Numbered from the stretch's first letter, positions 1 to 6,148 are shown. The stretch: DNA of 12,195 bases from Hylemonella sp. UBA6679 (GCA_002454975.1 DKJZ01000107.1:1-12195); one strand, 5' to 3'. Notes: generated by a model not told the origin, from the letters alone. Numbers and translations: made by a program.

Positions 1-385
1 AGACCAGCACTTCATGCTGCAAAAAGAGGTGATCGACCGCATGGTGGCCAAGCCCGCCACCAGCGACTACGGCCGCTTGAGTGTGATGCTGCAGTGGCGT
101 TACGCCATGGAGAACGTGCTGTTTGTGCCGCCTGAGAGTTTCGACCCACCGCCGCGCGTGGACAGCGCCGTGGTGCGCATGGTGCCGCTGGAGGCACCAC
201 CGCAACTTGATGTGACGCGCTTGCAAGAACTGGTGCAAGTGGCCTTCAGCCAGCGCCGAAAAATCTTGCGCCACACCCTGGGCCGCTGGATCGAGACCCA
301 GGGCCTGGATGTGGTGTTTGATGTGCAGCGCCGCGCCGAAGAGGTGTCGGTGCAAGAGTACGTGGCGCTGGCGCAGAAAAAATAA
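1..385 (+). CDS. rsmA: 16S rRNA (adenine1518-N6/adenine1519-N6)-dimethyltransferase, C-terminal part
   Basis: The gene is cut by the left window edge; the reading frame begins at base 2 and ends at a TAA at 383-385. RsmA (KsgA) dimethylates two adjacent adenines in the 3' terminal hairpin of 16S rRNA during 30S maturation, in the cytoplasm. The visible 127 residues are the end of the methyltransferase fold and the C-terminal helical domain. DQHFMLQKEV at the start and FDPPPRVDSAVVRM in the middle are family hallmarks, and the tail FSQRRKILRHTLGRW is also typical. The AdoMet-binding half lies outside the window. The last codons (AAA AAA TAA) double as the T-tract of a terminator reading on the minus strand, so rsmA is convergent with the RNase/barstar genes. 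Confidence 0.95.
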   Translation, partial: DQHFMLQKEVIDRMVAKPATSDYGRLSVMLQWRYAMENVLFVPPESFDPPPRVDSAVVRMVPLEAPPQLDVTRLQELVQVAFSQRRKILRHTLGRWIETQGLDVVFDVQRRAEEVSVQEYVALAQKK

Positions 386-414
386 AAAAGGTGCAGGTCT
401 CACGACCGGCACCT
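376..414 (-). terminator. Rho-independent terminator of the RNase/barstar transcript
   Basis: Read on the minus strand, AGGTGC (414-409) pairs with GCACCT (394-389), and an inner GGTC/GACC stem is capped by a GTGA (GNRA-type) tetraloop after one mismatch. The stem runs straight into TTTTTTATTTTT. This is a textbook intrinsic terminator for transcripts coming from the barstar side. On the plus strand no T-run follows the stem, so it should not serve rsmA well. Confidence 0.8.
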
Positions 415-436
415 CTGTTGCGGACAGCGAGGCGGC

Positions 437-652
437 TCAAGCTGCCGTTAACCAATACCCTGCATTGAAGGGGCTGCTCATGCGCAGCGCCAGGGGCGAG
501 ACGTCGAGCAATTTATCGGTCGGCATTTTCTCGCCAGTTTCGTCCACAATTTCTTCGGTGGCAGGGGCCAGGGTGCCCTCTGCGCTAGCCTCAATCGCCC
601 GTTCTGCTTGGCTGGTTTGTGCAGAACGGGCTACTGAAAAGAATAGAAACAC
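437..652 (-). CDS. Possible small hypothetical protein overlapping the barstar gene end
   Basis: A 71-codon ORF starts with GTG at 652, overlaps the last 22 bases of the barstar gene in another frame, and ends with TGA 22 bases before the terminator. I do not recognise the product. It begins MFLFFSVARSAQTSQAER, continues with an acidic, Ala/Glu/Thr-rich middle (EEIVDETGEKMPTDKLL), and ends FNAGYWLTAA. It has no cysteine and no membrane segment. Position is the main support: the stretch between barstar and the terminator is otherwise about 200 transcribed bases with no gene. Against it are the GTG start, the lack of a clear Shine-Dalgarno site, and a perfect 11-bp inverted repeat inside its first codons. 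A shorter form could start at the internal ATG giving MPTDKLLDV. It could equally be a non-coding 3' region. Confidence 0.3.
   Translation of the reverse strand: MFLFFSVARSAQTSQAERAIEASAEGTLAPATEEIVDETGEKMPTDKLLDVSPLALRMSSPFNAGYWLTAA
597..631. repeat. Perfect 11-bp inverted repeat touching the barstar stop codon
   Basis: GCCCGTTCTGC (597-607) and GCAGAACGGGC (621-631) are exact reverse complements separated by 13 bases. The right arm takes in one base of the barstar stop codon. As RNA it would fold into a strong stem immediately after the barstar coding region. Neither strand has a T-run after it, so it is not a standard intrinsic terminator. A 3' stabilising stem, or an attenuator between barstar and the downstream ORF, is possible. 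Confidence 0.6.
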
Positions 653-1032
653 CTGAAGGGTATCTTTCGGTCCCCCCAGTAATCTGCGGCGTCGCGGAAG
701 ATGTCGAGCAGCTGCTCGCGGGCTTCTTTGTCGAATTTGGCGTTGGCCGGGATGTGCTCGAGCACGGCGATGAAGCCGGGCTGCGGGCCCGATTTGTGCA
801 GTGGGTCGGTCATGACGTCGTACAAGGCGTCGAAGTTTTTACCCACGTTGACGGCCAGCATGAACTGCTGGGCAATCAGGTCAAGCACGTCTTGTTTGGA
901 CTGTGCGTTGGCCAGGTTGGCGTATAAAAAATGGTGACCCAGGCCCTGGGCAGCGTCCTGCAGATCCTGTACCCGGAAGGCACGAATCGACTGAACGATG
1001 TTGGTTCTCACATTACGAAGTGGCATGTCCAT
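631..1032 (-). CDS. Barstar-family ribonuclease inhibitor
   Basis: The 133-residue protein aligns with barstar of Bacillus amyloliquefaciens over its core. GKNFDALYDVMTDPL (residues 64-78) corresponds to barstar GENLDALWDCLTGW and keeps the two aspartates that plug the barnase active site (here Asp68 and Asp72). The helix LLDIFRDAADYW (109-120) matches barstar VLQVFREAKAE, with Asp in place of the contact glutamate. It is longer than barstar (about 90 residues) at both ends, including an N-terminal segment of about 35 residues and a Phe/Tyr-rich C-terminus. No signal peptide is seen, so it should stay in the cytoplasm and bind the RNase before export. It starts with ATG at 1032, 32 bases after the RNase stop, with a GAGA-type ribosome site upstream; a second in-frame ATG lies two codons on. 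Co-transcription with the RNase gene is likely. Confidence 0.88.
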   Translation of the reverse strand: MDMPLRNVRTNIVQSIRAFRVQDLQDAAQGLGHHFLYANLANAQSKQDVLDLIAQQFMLAVNVGKNFDALYDVMTDPLHKSGPQPGFIAVLEHIPANAKFDKEAREQLLDIFRDAADYWGDRKIPFRCFYSFQ

Positions 1033-1064
1033 CCCCGCGTCTCTTTCAAAAAGTCATCAAACTC

Positions 1065-1454
1065 TTAAGGCACGATCCGGCGAAAACTCGCGTAATGATC
1101 GGCCGTGTAAAAACAAACCTCGGGAACCTTGGCAGGTCCGCCGCAAACAATTCGTCGTGTCCCCCGGTCTCGGGCGCCTGGCGTGGCCACGGTGTACTCA
1201 CGGTAAAAACCGCGGGGCTGTGCCGGGAGCTGTCGCTCGCGGTTGCCAAACACCGTGCCATCTTTCTCATACGGAAACGGCCCGCCCGATTGAATCAGCC
1301 GGTACGTCTCCATGCCTTGCCGGGGTAGCTGAGCTACCGTGATGGTGTCCTGGGTGAGCGCGACCTCCGGGCCACGTGCTTGCACCATATGGGTGCAACC
1401 TAGGGCCAGTGCCAGACCCGCTAACCACAGCTTGACATTCCGGTGTTGCCACAT
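1065..1454 (-). CDS. Secreted guanyl-specific ribonuclease (RNase Sa/N1/T1 family)
   Basis: The gene encodes 129 residues counted from the ATG at 1454; a TTG at 1481 would add nine. Residues 1-8 are a basic n-region, 9-22 a hydrophobic core (LWLAGLALALG), and VQA-RG near 27 a plausible signal-peptidase site, so export to periplasm or medium is expected. The mature part is close to Streptomyces RNase Sa: GGPFPYEKDG and then YREYTV, TPGARDRGTRRI and TADHYASF. Equivalent catalytic residues are Glu86, Arg97, Arg101 and His120. Such enzymes cut single-stranded RNA after G through a 2',3'-cyclic intermediate. Two cysteines (104 and 114) bracket a loop about three residues longer than in RNase Sa and could form a disulfide. 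The next gene encodes a barstar-family inhibitor, as expected for this RNase class. No strong promoter is visible upstream. Confidence 0.88.
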   Translation of the reverse strand: MWQHRNVKLWLAGLALALGCTHMVQARGPEVALTQDTITVAQLPRQGMETYRLIQSGGPFPYEKDGTVFGNRERQLPAQPRGFYREYTVATPGARDRGTRRIVCGGPAKVPEVCFYTADHYASFRRIVP

Positions 1455-1487
1455 GACTTTCAGCCAATTACAGAGCCACAAAACCTA

Positions 1488-1499
1488 CGGGTTAACCCG
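1488..1499. promoter_or_regulatory. Perfect 12-bp palindrome upstream of the RNase gene
   Basis: CGGGTTAACCCG is exactly self-complementary and lies 34-45 bases before the RNase ATG, close to where a promoter would sit. It could be an operator. No regulator family can be assigned from this sequence alone. Confidence 0.3.
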
Positions 1500-1548
1500 A
1501 GACATCAAGGCTGTAAGTGTCACCGATTTGAAAGAAAAAAGCAAGTGA

Positions 1549-1567
1549 CTGCCCAATCTTTGGGCAG
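1549..1567 (-). terminator. Hairpin, probable transcription end of maeB
   Basis: CTGCCCAA (1549-1556) and TTGGGCAG (1560-1567) form a perfect 8-bp stem with a 3-base loop, about 65 bases past the maeB stop. On the minus strand the T-run (TTTTTT) comes only about nine bases after the stem, so the intrinsic-terminator layout is imperfect. It also lies just ahead of the RNase gene and would insulate the two units. Confidence 0.5.
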
Positions 1568-1630
1568 CCTAAATGCTAAAAATACCAGCCTGGATGAAGG
1601 TGAAGTGGGCGCTAACCTGCGCGCAAATCC

Positions 1631-3934
1631 TTAGCGCGCCGCGTTGGCGTCGGCAACGGTCAGCGCAGTCATGTTGACGATGCGTCGCACAGTCGCGCTC
1701 GGCGTCAGGATATGCACGGGTTTGGCCGCACCCAGCAGGATCGGGCCCACGGCAATGTTGCCGCCTGCTGCGGTTTTGAGCAGGTTGTAGGCAATGTTGG
1801 CCGCGTCCATGTTGGGGAACACGAGCAAGTTGGCCGAGCCTGTCAGGCTGCTGTTGGGCATGATGGCTGCACGGGCGGTAGCGTCCAGCGCCAGGTCGCC
1901 GTGCATTTCGCCGTCCACTTCCAGCCAGGGTGCTTGGGCTTGCAACAGCGCCAAGGTGTCGCGCATTTTGATGGCGCTGGGCTGGTTGCTGCTACCAAAA
2001 TTGGAGTGCGACAGCAGGGCCGCTTTGGGCTTGAGACCAAAACGCACCATTTCTTGGGCCGCCATGATGGTGATCTCGCACAGCTCGGAGGCGGTGGGGT
2101 CATAGTTCACGTGCGTGTCCACCAAGAACACCTGGCGGTCGGGCAGCAGCAGGCCGTTCATGCAAGCATAAGTCGCCACGCCGGAACGCTTGCCAATGAC
2201 CTGCTCCATGTACTGCAGGTGCAGCTGGGTGTTGCCCCAGGTGCCGCAAATCAGGCCGTCCACATAGCCTTTGCCCAGCATCATCGCGCCAATGAGGGAG
2301 AGGCGGCGGCGCATCTCGATTTTGGCCATCTGCACGGTCACGCCCTTGCGCTCGGTCATGCGGTGGTAGCTCTGCCAGAAATCGCGGTAACGCTCGTCTT
2401 GCTCGACGTTGACCACATCGTAGTCTTGCCCTTCTTTGAGGCGCAGACCGAATTTTTCAACGCGCTGCGCAATCACCGCAGGGCGACCAATCAGCGTTGG
2501 GCGGGCCAAGCCTTCGTCCACCACGATTTGGGTGGCGCGCAGCACGCGCTCGTCTTCACCTTCGGCGTAGGCCACGCGCTTTTTCAGGGCTTTCTTGGCC
2601 GCGGTGTAGATGGGCTTCATCATGGTGCCCGAGGCGTAGACAAAGCTTTGCAGCTGCTCGCGGTAGGCGTCCATGTCTTTGATGGGGCGCTGGGCCACAC
2701 CGCTGTCGGCGGCGGCTTGGGCCACGGCCGGGGCGATTTTGATCATCAAGCGCGGATCGAACGGCTTGGGAATCAGGTACTCAGGGCCAAACGCCAGTTT
2801 TTCGCCGGCGTAGGCTGCGGCCACCACATCGCTTTGCTCGGCCTGGGCCAGCTCGGCCATGGCGTACACGGCGGCGATTTCCATCTCGTCGGTGATGGTC
2901 GAAGCCCCAGCGTCAAGTGCGCCACGGAAGATGTAGGGGAAGCACAGGACGTTGTTGACCTGGTTGGGGTAGTCGGTGCGGCCCGTGGCCATGATGACGT
3001 CGTCGCGCACGGCTTTGACGTCTTCGGGGTCGATCTCGGGGTTGGGGTTGGCCAGCGCAAAGATGATGGGCTTGGGCGCCATGCGCTTGACCATGTCTTG
3101 CTTGAGCACGCCACCGGCCGAGAGGCCCAGGAAAATATCAGCGCCTTCAACCACTTCGCTCAGGGTGCGCGCGCTGGTTTTTTGCATGAACTGGCGCTTG
3201 TCGTCGTCCATCAGCTCGGTGCGGCCCTCATACACGACGCCGGCCAGGTCGGTCACGAAAATGTTTTCGCGGGGCATGCCCATCTTCACCAGCAGGCCCA
3301 GGCAGGCCAAAGCGGCAGCACCGGCACCCGAGGTCACGAGCTTGACGTTTTTCAGATCTTTGCCCACCACCTTCAGGCCGTTGATCAAACCGGCGGCCAC
3401 CACAATCGCGGTGCCGTGTTGGTCGTCGTGGAAGACCGGGATCTTCATGCGCTCGCGCAGCTTGCGCTCGATGTAGAAGCAGTCAGGCGCCTTGATGTCT
3501 TCGAGGTTGATGCCCCCGAAGGTGGGCTCGAGCGCGGCAATGATGTCGACGAGCTTGTCCAGGTCGTGCTTTTCGTTGATCTCGATGTCAAACACATCGA
3601 TGCCCGCAAACTTCTTGAACAGCACGCCCTTGCCTTCCATCACCGGCTTGGCCGCCAGCGGGCCAATGTCACCCAGGCCCAGCACGGCGGTGCCGTTGGT
3701 GATCACCGCCACCAGGTTGCCGCGGCTGGTGTATTTGAAGGCGTTGTTGGGGTCTTTGACGATTTCTTCGCAGGGTGCGGCCACGCCGGGCGAGTAGGCC
3801 AGGGCCAAGTCGCGCTGGTTGATCAGCTGCTTGGTCGCTGCGATCTCGATTTTGCCGGGGGTGGGAAACTGGTGGTATTCCAGGGCTGCTTTGCGCAACT
3901 CGATGCGCTTTTGTTCTTGCTTGTCAGTGGCCAT
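1631..3934 (-). CDS. maeB: NADP-dependent malic enzyme (malate dehydrogenase, oxaloacetate-decarboxylating), MaeB type
   Basis: The 767-residue enzyme matches the length of the MaeB hybrid class (E. coli MaeB about 759). It converts malate to pyruvate, CO2 and NADPH in the cytoplasm. Residues 1-430 are the malic-enzyme part: YSPGVAAPCEEI at 47-58, a Lys-containing GKGVLFKKFAGIDVFD segment near 101-116, the metal-binding malic signature FHDDQHGTA at 168-176, and the dinucleotide site TSGAGAAALA at 201-210. From about 440 to the end is a phosphotransacetylase-like domain (FVYASGTMMKPIY onward). In this family that domain is a regulatory acetyl-CoA-binding module rather than an active enzyme. 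The ATG at 3934 is preceded by GGAGAA with good spacing. It is transcribed alone: a candidate promoter lies at 4014-4040 and a hairpin follows the stop. No defect is seen. Confidence 0.96.
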   Translation of the reverse strand: MATDKQEQKRIELRKAALEYHQFPTPGKIEIAATKQLINQRDLALAYSPGVAAPCEEIVKDPNNAFKYTSRGNLVAVITNGTAVLGLGDIGPLAAKPVMEGKGVLFKKFAGIDVFDIEINEKHDLDKLVDIIAALEPTFGGINLEDIKAPDCFYIERKLRERMKIPVFHDDQHGTAIVVAAGLINGLKVVGKDLKNVKLVTSGAGAAALACLGLLVKMGMPRENIFVTDLAGVVYEGRTELMDDDKRQFMQKTSARTLSEVVEGADIFLGLSAGGVLKQDMVKRMAPKPIIFALANPNPEIDPEDVKAVRDDVIMATGRTDYPNQVNNVLCFPYIFRGALDAGASTITDEMEIAAVYAMAELAQAEQSDVVAAAYAGEKLAFGPEYLIPKPFDPRLMIKIAPAVAQAAADSGVAQRPIKDMDAYREQLQSFVYASGTMMKPIYTAAKKALKKRVAYAEGEDERVLRATQIVVDEGLARPTLIGRPAVIAQRVEKFGLRLKEGQDYDVVNVEQDERYRDFWQSYHRMTERKGVTVQMAKIEMRRRLSLIGAMMLGKGYVDGLICGTWGNTQLHLQYMEQVIGKRSGVATYACMNGLLLPDRQVFLVDTHVNYDPTASELCEITIMAAQEMVRFGLKPKAALLSHSNFGSSNQPSAIKMRDTLALLQAQAPWLEVDGEMHGDLALDATARAAIMPNSSLTGSANLLVFPNMDAANIAYNLLKTAAGGNIAVGPILLGAAKPVHILTPSATVRRIVNMTALTVADANAAR

Positions 3935-4013
3935 CGTTGTTCTCCGTGCGGGTGGCGCACAGACGGGATGTCTGATCAGGCGCCGGTCGCATTACTCGTC
4001 AGCTTGTGTAAGC

Positions 4014-4040
4014 ATTGTAGGGCGAGCCCACCGGTCTGAA
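4014..4040 (-). promoter_or_regulatory. Candidate sigma70 promoter for maeB
   Basis: On the minus strand a TACAAT -10 element (4019-4014) is preceded, after 15 bases, by TTCAGA (4040-4035). The -10 matches consensus at five of six positions. The -35 is weak and the spacing short. It sits about 80 bases before the maeB start, in the only gap between rubredoxin reductase and maeB. Confidence 0.35.
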
Positions 4041-4125
4041 CCCTCCGGTCATGACTTAAACAGTTAAATCAGCCCGAACTGAATAGCGATTAGTTAAGCC
4101 TCTGTAGCTAAAGCGCCTGGTGGGT

Positions 4126-5286
4126 TCAAGCCTGCGTGAGTTGGCTTTGTTCGGCACGCCGCTTGGTTTGCGCGCCCGACAGCACAAAGCCGCGTTGCAC
4201 CTCGCCATCTTTGAACTGCCACACGCCCTCTTCGGCAAGCACCCACGCGCCCGGTGTGCCCGGTGCGGGCAAGGCCACCACCAGCGGGTAGATGGGTGTT
4301 TTGATGCCCACGGGCATGAGCGGGAACACCAAGGGTTTGGGCTGCCCAGCCAACACACCCGCGAGCGTGCGCGCGGCTTGCATGATGGGCATGACATACG
4401 GCAGGGTGCGGCCCTGCGCGCTGGCGTAAGCCGTACCGTCGCCTACGCTGTACACATCGACCACATTGGTTTGCAGCAGCTCATCGGCCAACACACCGCG
4501 CTCGCAGGTAATGCCTGCGGCGTGCGCCAGTGCGGTGTCTGCGCGCAAGCCCACGGCGCTGAGCACCAGGTCGGCTTGCACTTTGTCGCCATTGGCCAGG
4601 GTGACTTGCAGCGCCGCGCCTTCGCGGTCAATGCTTTGCACGCTGGTACCAAAGTGCCACTGCACGCCCAGGCCGCTCAAAGCCGCTTGCAGTTGCTCGC
4701 TGGCATCGGCTGGCAGCAAGGCGGCCAGGGGGCGGGGGCTGAGGTCCACCACGCGCACGGTGTGGCCGGTGGCGGCCAGGTCGTTGGCGAACTCGCACCC
4801 GATCAAGCCCGCGCCCATGATGAGCACGTGCTTTTTCGGCGCATCAGCGGCGGCGCCTAACAAGCGCTCATGAAACACCGCAAAGTCAGCCAGCGAATTC
4901 ACGCTCAGCACCTCAGCCACAGCGTTGCCTTGCAGCGGCAGTTTGATTTGCTGCGCGCCGGTGGCCAGCACCAGGCGGCTGTAGGGTGTCACACCGGCAT
5001 CGGTGGTGACGGTTTTGGCGGCGGTGTCGATGCTGCGCACGGGGGTGTGGGCGTGCAGGGTGACGTTTTGCGTTTCGGCCATTTTTGCCGCCGGCGTGGT
5101 TACCAACTGCGCGGGGCTGCGCTGGTCGCTCAAAGCGTTGGACAGCGAGGGCTTGGCATAAAAGTCACCGTTGTCGGTGGTGAACATCACGATGGGGGTG
5201 GTTTTGTCGAGCTTGCGAAACTCGCGCACCGTTGTCCAGCCTGCCAAGCCGCTGCCGATGATGACGATAGAAGACGGTGCGCTCAT
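4126..5286 (-). CDS. rubB: Rubredoxin reductase (FAD-dependent NAD(P)H:rubredoxin oxidoreductase)
   Basis: The 386-residue flavoprotein has the two-dinucleotide-domain layout. An FAD motif IGSGLAG is at residues 10-16, ATG follows at 108-110, a second GxGxxG (MGAGLIGCE) at 157-165, and the FAD-closing motif VYSVGDG at 278-284. An aspartate (Asp181) at the end of the second NAD strand suggests preference for NADH. There is no CxxC redox pair, which excludes thioredoxin-reductase-type chemistry, and the length fits rubredoxin reductases. The start ATG lies three bases after the rubredoxin stop, with GGAG inside the end of the rubredoxin gene, so the two are co-translated. The expected role is to move electrons from NAD(P)H through rubredoxin to rubrerythrin next door. 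A link to an alkane hydroxylase, the other classical user of rubredoxin, is not supported here because no alkB is in view. Confidence 0.88.
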   Translation of the reverse strand: MSAPSSIVIIGSGLAGWTTVREFRKLDKTTPIVMFTTDNGDFYAKPSLSNALSDQRSPAQLVTTPAAKMAETQNVTLHAHTPVRSIDTAAKTVTTDAGVTPYSRLVLATGAQQIKLPLQGNAVAEVLSVNSLADFAVFHERLLGAAADAPKKHVLIMGAGLIGCEFANDLAATGHTVRVVDLSPRPLAALLPADASEQLQAALSGLGVQWHFGTSVQSIDREGAALQVTLANGDKVQADLVLSAVGLRADTALAHAAGITCERGVLADELLQTNVVDVYSVGDGTAYASAQGRTLPYVMPIMQAARTLAGVLAGQPKPLVFPLMPVGIKTPIYPLVVALPAPGTPGAWVLAEEGVWQFKDGEVQRGFVLSGAQTKRRAEQSQLTQA

Positions 5287-5289
5287 GGT

Positions 5290-5454
5290 TCAAACCTCCA
5301 CAATTTCAAAATCAGACTTGGCCACGCCACAGTCTGGGCAGGCCCAGCTCTCGGGCACGTCGGCCCAAGCGGTGCCAGCGGCAATGCCGTCTTCGGGGCG
5401 GCCAGCGGCCTCGTCATACACAAAACCGCAAACAATACAGATGTAACTTTTCAT
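5290..5454 (-). CDS. rubA: Rubredoxin
   Basis: A 54-residue protein reads MKSYICIVCGFVYDEA, then CPDCGVAKSDFE near its end. The iron site is the four cysteines Cys6, Cys9, Cys39 and Cys42 in CxxCG...CPxCG, which defines rubredoxin: a single Fe(Cys)4 one-electron carrier. The conserved aromatics Tyr4, Tyr13, Trp30, Trp37 and Phe49 and the PEDGIAAGT turn are present. It is full length for a one-domain rubredoxin and cytoplasmic. It begins with ATG at 5454 after an AAAGAAAG stretch that may serve as a weak ribosome site. The stop is three bases from the reductase start, so both are one unit. The upstream rubrerythrin lacks its own rubredoxin domain, making this protein its natural electron donor. 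Confidence 0.95.
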   Translation of the reverse strand: MKSYICIVCGFVYDEAAGRPEDGIAAGTAWADVPESWACPDCGVAKSDFEIVEV

Positions 5455-5486
5455 GGTGTTCTTTCTTTGATAACCAGCGTTAGAGC

Positions 5487-5515
5487 CTTATATCGTGGGC
5501 TCAGTGCGCTATGAA
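5487..5515 (-). promoter_or_regulatory. Candidate sigma70 promoter for rubredoxin/rubredoxin reductase
   Basis: On the minus strand TTCATA (5515-5510) and TATAAG (5492-5487) are separated by exactly 17 bases. The start would fall about 25-30 bases before the rubredoxin ATG. Matches are four and five of six to consensus. It suggests the pair can be transcribed separately from rubrerythrin. Confidence 0.45.
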
Positions 5516-5541
5516 TAACGTAGCAATCTGCCTTGACGAGC

Positions 5542-5554
5542 TGTTGTGACAACA
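5542..5554. promoter_or_regulatory. Perfect inverted repeat upstream of the rubredoxin promoter
   Basis: TGTTGT-G-ACAACA is a perfect 6-bp inverted repeat around one central base. It lies about 27 bases upstream of the candidate -35 element, a position usual for an activator site. The cognate regulator is not identifiable. Confidence 0.35.
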
Positions 5555-5596
5555 CTCATTGCAAGCTCAGGCAGGAAGGCTTGGGGCTTTGCAGCT

Positions 5597-5625
5597 CAGG
5601 CTTCAAGCCTTAACCCTTAAGCCTG
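5597..5625 (-). terminator. Weak hairpin at the end of the rubrerythrin gene
   Basis: CAGGCTT (5597-5603) and AAGCCTG (5619-5625) are complementary and span the rubrerythrin stop codon. The loop is 15 bases and no T-run follows on the minus strand, so termination is doubtful. It may be a processing or attenuation stem between rubrerythrin and rubredoxin. Confidence 0.25.
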
Positions 5626-6096
5626 CAGTGCGTCCAACTGCGCTTGGTAATGTTTGGCATGGCGCTCTTCCACCTTGGCCAAGGCGGCAAAGCGTTTCTG
5701 GGCTTTGTCCAGCGTGGCTTTGAATTGTGCCGCGTGTTCACGGCTCTCGGCGATTTGCTCGTCCATCTCGGCCACGGCCGCGGCGTTACCCTCGGCTTGC
5801 GCGGTGTCGCGGAACTTGGGGTACATCTCGGTGTATTCGTAGGTTTCGCCGTCGATCGCGATTTGCAAAGCTTTGGCCGGGGTGAGCGTGGCCTTGGGGT
5901 AGAGCAAATCGAGGTGGCCAAAGGCGTGCATGACTTCTTGGTCGGCGGTGGCCTCAAAGGTCAGGGCCGTGGCCTCGTCACCCATCTCGCGGGCGATTTT
6001 TGCGAAGTAGCGGTACTTGATGTGGGCCATGGACTCGCCGGCAAACGCAGCTTCCAAATTGGCCAGGGTTTTGATCTCGGGGCGTTGGGTGGTCAT
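5617..6096 (-). CDS. Rubrerythrin-family di-iron protein without rubredoxin domain
   Basis: The 159-residue protein is a ferritin-like four-helix bundle. Expected di-iron ligands are Glu21 (AGESMAH), Glu54 and His57 (DQEVMHAFGH), Glu84 and Glu87 (GETYEYTEMYP), and Glu143/His146 in the EXXH motif KVEERHAKHY. Rubrerythrins reduce hydrogen peroxide to water in the cytoplasm. It contains no cysteine, so the usual C-terminal Fe(Cys)4 domain is absent; the separate rubredoxin and reductase genes downstream supply that function. About 20 extra residues with a duplicate-looking motif (ESREHAAQF, 117-125) precede the last helix, as I recall from cyanobacterial rubrerythrins. ATG at 6096 was chosen because AGGAG lies just before it and homology begins there; an in-frame start at 6171 would add 25 unlikely residues. 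Peroxide or NO stress regulation would be expected but is not shown. Confidence 0.9.
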   Translation of the reverse strand: MTTQRPEIKTLANLEAAFAGESMAHIKYRYFAKIAREMGDEATALTFEATADQEVMHAFGHLDLLYPKATLTPAKALQIAIDGETYEYTEMYPKFRDTAQAEGNAAAVAEMDEQIAESREHAAQFKATLDKAQKRFAALAKVEERHAKHYQAQLDALQA

Positions 6097-6114
6097 GGTG
6101 AACTCCTGTAAACA

Positions 6115-6131
6115 TTGATGAAATGCATCAA
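6115..6131. promoter_or_regulatory. Palindrome in the rubrerythrin leader
   Basis: TTGATG-AAATG-CATCAA has perfect 6-bp arms and lies 19-35 bases before the rubrerythrin ATG, near or after the probable transcription start. The spacing (TTGAT-7-ATCAA) is three bases too long for an FNR/Anr box. Read on the minus strand it contains GATGCATTT, which resembles one half of the NsrR consensus as I remember it. It is a plausible repressor site. Confidence 0.4.
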
Positions 6132-6148
6132 CACAGGACGAATGGTAG

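Noticed and set aside
1610..1634. GCGCTAA/TTAGCGC stem at the maeB stop as terminator
   Set aside because: It has a 15-base loop and no T-run; the 8-bp hairpin at 1549-1567 is the better candidate.
1712..4039. 775-codon plus-strand ORF across maeB
   Set aside because: It is antisense to the well-conserved maeB, has a His/Gly/Val-rich composition typical of the complement of a GC-rich gene, and shows no domain.
6115..6131. Canonical FNR/Anr box before rubrerythrin
   Set aside because: The TTGAT and ATCAA halves are seven bases apart, whereas FNR sites need four. It is kept only as a palindrome of unknown regulator.
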